From Nitrospirota bacterium (GTDB lineage: Bacteria; Nitrospirota; 9FT-COMBO-42-15; HDB-SIOI813), in NCBI GenBank assembly GCA_023248365.1, contig JAHFER010000111.1, positions 1-5,910 on the forward strand: DNA of 5,910 nucleotides, written 5' to 3'. The notes beneath the pieces are model-generated. The model was not told the DNA's origin. It was given only the letters and a program-made list of their open reading frames with translations, and made no database searches. The translations under genes and the position numbers were made by a program. Below are positions 4,596-5,910 of the stretch, one piece after another; position 1 is the first letter of the stretch; every line of letters starts with the position of its first letter.

Positions 4596-5627
4596 ATGAT
4601 AGTAAAGACGAAAGATTTTCAGATACCTAAGAAGTTAGAGTTAGATGAGACATCATTGACTACTACTTATGGTCGTTTTATTGCTGAACCGTTTGAAAGA
4701 GGATTCGGGGCAACTATTGGAAACTCCCTTAGAAGAATTCTTATTTCATCCATTGTAGGGGCTGCTGTAACATCTATAAAAATAGAGGGTGTTTCACATG
4801 AGTTTACTACGATTCCAGGGGTCAAGGAAGATGTGACAGATATAATACTTAACTTAAAGACACTAAGGTTAAAATTATATAGCGACAAGCCAAAAACTAT
4901 TTACATTCAAAAGACAGGTCCGGGGGCTGTTCTGGGCAGTGATATTATTCATGATGCAGATGTGGATGTTTTAAGTCCTGGACTTGTTATTGCTACTCTG
5001 GAAAAAGATGCAAAACTCGAAATTGAGATGGCAGTCAAATTGGGTAAGGGTTATGTTGTAGCAGAAAATAACAAAGAAGAAGGAATGCCCATAGGCGTAA
5101 TCCCCATAGATTCGATATTTTCTCCTGTTCAGAGAGTAAATTTTCGTATTGAGAATGCGCGTGTAGGAAGGCAGACTGATTATGACCGCCTTGTTTTGGA
5201 TGTTTGGACAGATGGCAGCATAAAGCCTGAGGATGCGGTGTCTCAGGCGGCTAAGATTTTAAAAGATCATATGAATATCTTCATTACAGCAGAAGAATTT
5301 GAAGATGAAGAAGATGATGATGATGACGACGATGTAGAGATTATTATAACGGATCCCTCAGAAATGGTAAAAAGAAGCGCTGAAGAGATTAATAAGAATC
5401 TGTTAAAAAGTGTAGAAGAATTGGAACTATCTGTACGCTCTGCGAATTGTCTTAAAAATGCAAAAATATTTACAATAGCGGATCTTGTACAAAAGACTGA
5501 GGCCGACATGCTTGATACAAAAAATTTCGGGAGAAAATCTCTTAATGAAATAAAACTTTTATTATTTAGCATGGGCTTGACCTTTGGTATGAAGATTGAT
5601 GAATTAAACAAAAATGATGAAGGGTAA
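4596..5627 (+). CDS. rpoA: DNA-directed RNA polymerase subunit alpha
   Basis: Alpha dimerises to scaffold beta and beta' in RNA polymerase, and its C-terminal domain binds UP elements and activators. The protein is 343 residues, against 329 in E. coli. The N-terminal domain (about 1-230) shows GRFIAEPFERGFGATIGNSL (27-44), LRRILISS and the HEFTTIPGVKEDV block (69-80), then GRQTDYDRLVLDVWTDGS (191-208). The C-terminal domain (about 272-335) has VRSANCL, with R281, N284 and C285 aligning to the E. coli DNA-contact residues R265, N268 and C269, and NFGRKSLNEIK. Between them the linker is longer than usual and very acidic: E233-E239 followed by seven consecutive Asp at 240-246. A GAGGGGG ribosome site lies five bases before the ATG. 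rplQ begins five bases after the stop. Confidence 0.98.
   Translation: MIVKTKDFQIPKKLELDETSLTTTYGRFIAEPFERGFGATIGNSLRRILISSIVGAAVTSIKIEGVSHEFTTIPGVKEDVTDIILNLKTLRLKLYSDKPKTIYIQKTGPGAVLGSDIIHDADVDVLSPGLVIATLEKDAKLEIEMAVKLGKGYVVAENNKEEGMPIGVIPIDSIFSPVQRVNFRIENARVGRQTDYDRLVLDVWTDGSIKPEDAVSQAAKILKDHMNIFITAEEFEDEEDDDDDDDVEIIITDPSEMVKRSAEEINKNLLKSVEELELSVRSANCLKNAKIFTIADLVQKTEADMLDTKNFGRKSLNEIKLLLFSMGLTFGMKIDELNKNDEG
5292..5333 (+). repeat. GAA/GAT-rich acidic tract in rpoA
   Basis: Fourteen codons encode EEFEDEE followed by seven Asp (residues 233-246 of alpha). Four successive GAT codons, then GAC GAC GAT, form a near-perfect trinucleotide repeat at 5313-5333. It falls in the flexible linker between the two alpha domains, so length changes would be in frame and probably tolerated. 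Confidence 0.8.
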
Positions 5628-5632
5628 AAATA

Positions 5633-5910
5633 ATGAGACACAATAACGCAGGTAAACAATTAGGAAGAGATTCAAAACACAGGAGGTCATTATTTAGAAA
5701 TCTTGTTACGGCGCTCCTTGAACACGGAAAAATCGAGACAACTGTGACTAAGGCAAAAGAGATTAAGCCTATTGCAGAGAAGATAATTACTATAGGTAAA
5801 AGAGGAACTCTTCATGACAGAAGGCAAGTACTCGCTTATGTTAAAAGTGAAACTGTAGTTTCAAAGTTATTTGAGAGTATAGCCCCCAGACTGCTTGACA
5901 GGGCAGGAGG
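5633..5910 (+). CDS. rplQ: 50S ribosomal protein L17 (partial, 3' end outside window)
   Basis: L17 lies near the exit of the peptide tunnel on the large subunit. The frame opens at ATG 5633 and remains open to the window end, giving 92 residues. Recognisable blocks are the N-terminus MRHNNAGKQLGRDSKHRRSL, FRNLVTALLEHGKIETTVTKAK, the ITIGKRG segment, and PRLLDRAGG at the end, which corresponds to the conserved RAGG that precedes YTRI in L17. About 25 or more C-terminal residues are therefore missing. AAGGG at 5620-5624, inside the end of rpoA, lies eight bases before the start and serves as the ribosome site. It is the usual last gene of the alpha operon; what follows cannot be seen. Confidence 0.96.
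   Translation, partial: MRHNNAGKQLGRDSKHRRSLFRNLVTALLEHGKIETTVTKAKEIKPIAEKIITIGKRGTLHDRRQVLAYVKSETVVSKLFESIAPRLLDRAG

Noticed and set aside
4667..4888. Minus-strand open frame opposite the rpoA N-terminal domain
   Set aside because: Shadow of conserved rpoA coding sequence with no independent support.
5267..5659. Minus-strand 130-residue open frame with a serine run
   Set aside because: The serine run is the complement of the aspartate codons in rpoA; the frame is a shadow.

Overview
The window is one continuous stretch of a bacterial spc/alpha-type ribosomal protein operon, all on the + strand. The order is secY (5' end outside the window), adk, map, infA, rpmJ, rpsM (S13), rpsK (S11), rpsD (S4), rpoA and rplQ (3' end outside the window). 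Genes overlap or are spaced by 1 to 63 bp, except for one 179-bp gap between infA and rpmJ. No tRNA, rRNA, CRISPR array, or complete insertion sequence with a transposase is visible.

The placement of adk, map, infA and rpmJ between secY and rpsM is common in many bacterial phyla outside the Gammaproteobacteria. The DNA is fairly AT-rich. Adenylate kinase, L36 and S4 are all the cysteine-rich, zinc-binding versions. The type of short inverted-repeat element found here reminds me of repeats in Nitrospirota and Desulfobacterota genomes, so one of those, or another deep-branching Gram-negative lineage such as the anammox Planctomycetota, is a reasonable guess. The sequence alone does not settle this.

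Region by region: 1-1132 encodes most of the SecY translocon channel. 1132-2538 encodes two housekeeping enzymes, adenylate kinase and type I methionine aminopeptidase. 2570-2788 encodes initiation factor IF-1. 2789-2944 is a 156-bp non-coding fold-back element. 2968-4532 encodes L36, S13, S11 and S4. 4596-5627 encodes the RNA polymerase alpha subunit, and 5633 to the end encodes L17. Together the genes serve protein synthesis (IF-1, L36, S13, S11, S4, L17), transcription (alpha), nascent-protein processing (Map), membrane export (SecY) and nucleotide balance (Adk), and are probably co-transcribed.

The main departure from an ordinary operon is the element between infA and rpmJ. It looks like a MITE (miniature inverted-repeat transposable element): it has imperfect 17-bp terminal inverted repeats, a self-complementary interior, higher GC than its surroundings, and an AAATAG direct repeat on both sides. 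The left copy of that repeat is the last lysine codon plus stop codon of infA, so the insertion appears to have duplicated the infA stop and left both neighbouring genes intact. Removing it restores a 17-bp infA-rpmJ gap. Lesser points are a seven-aspartate tract in the alpha linker, a perfect 7-1-7 dyad before rpoA, and TTG start codons on rpsM and rpsD.
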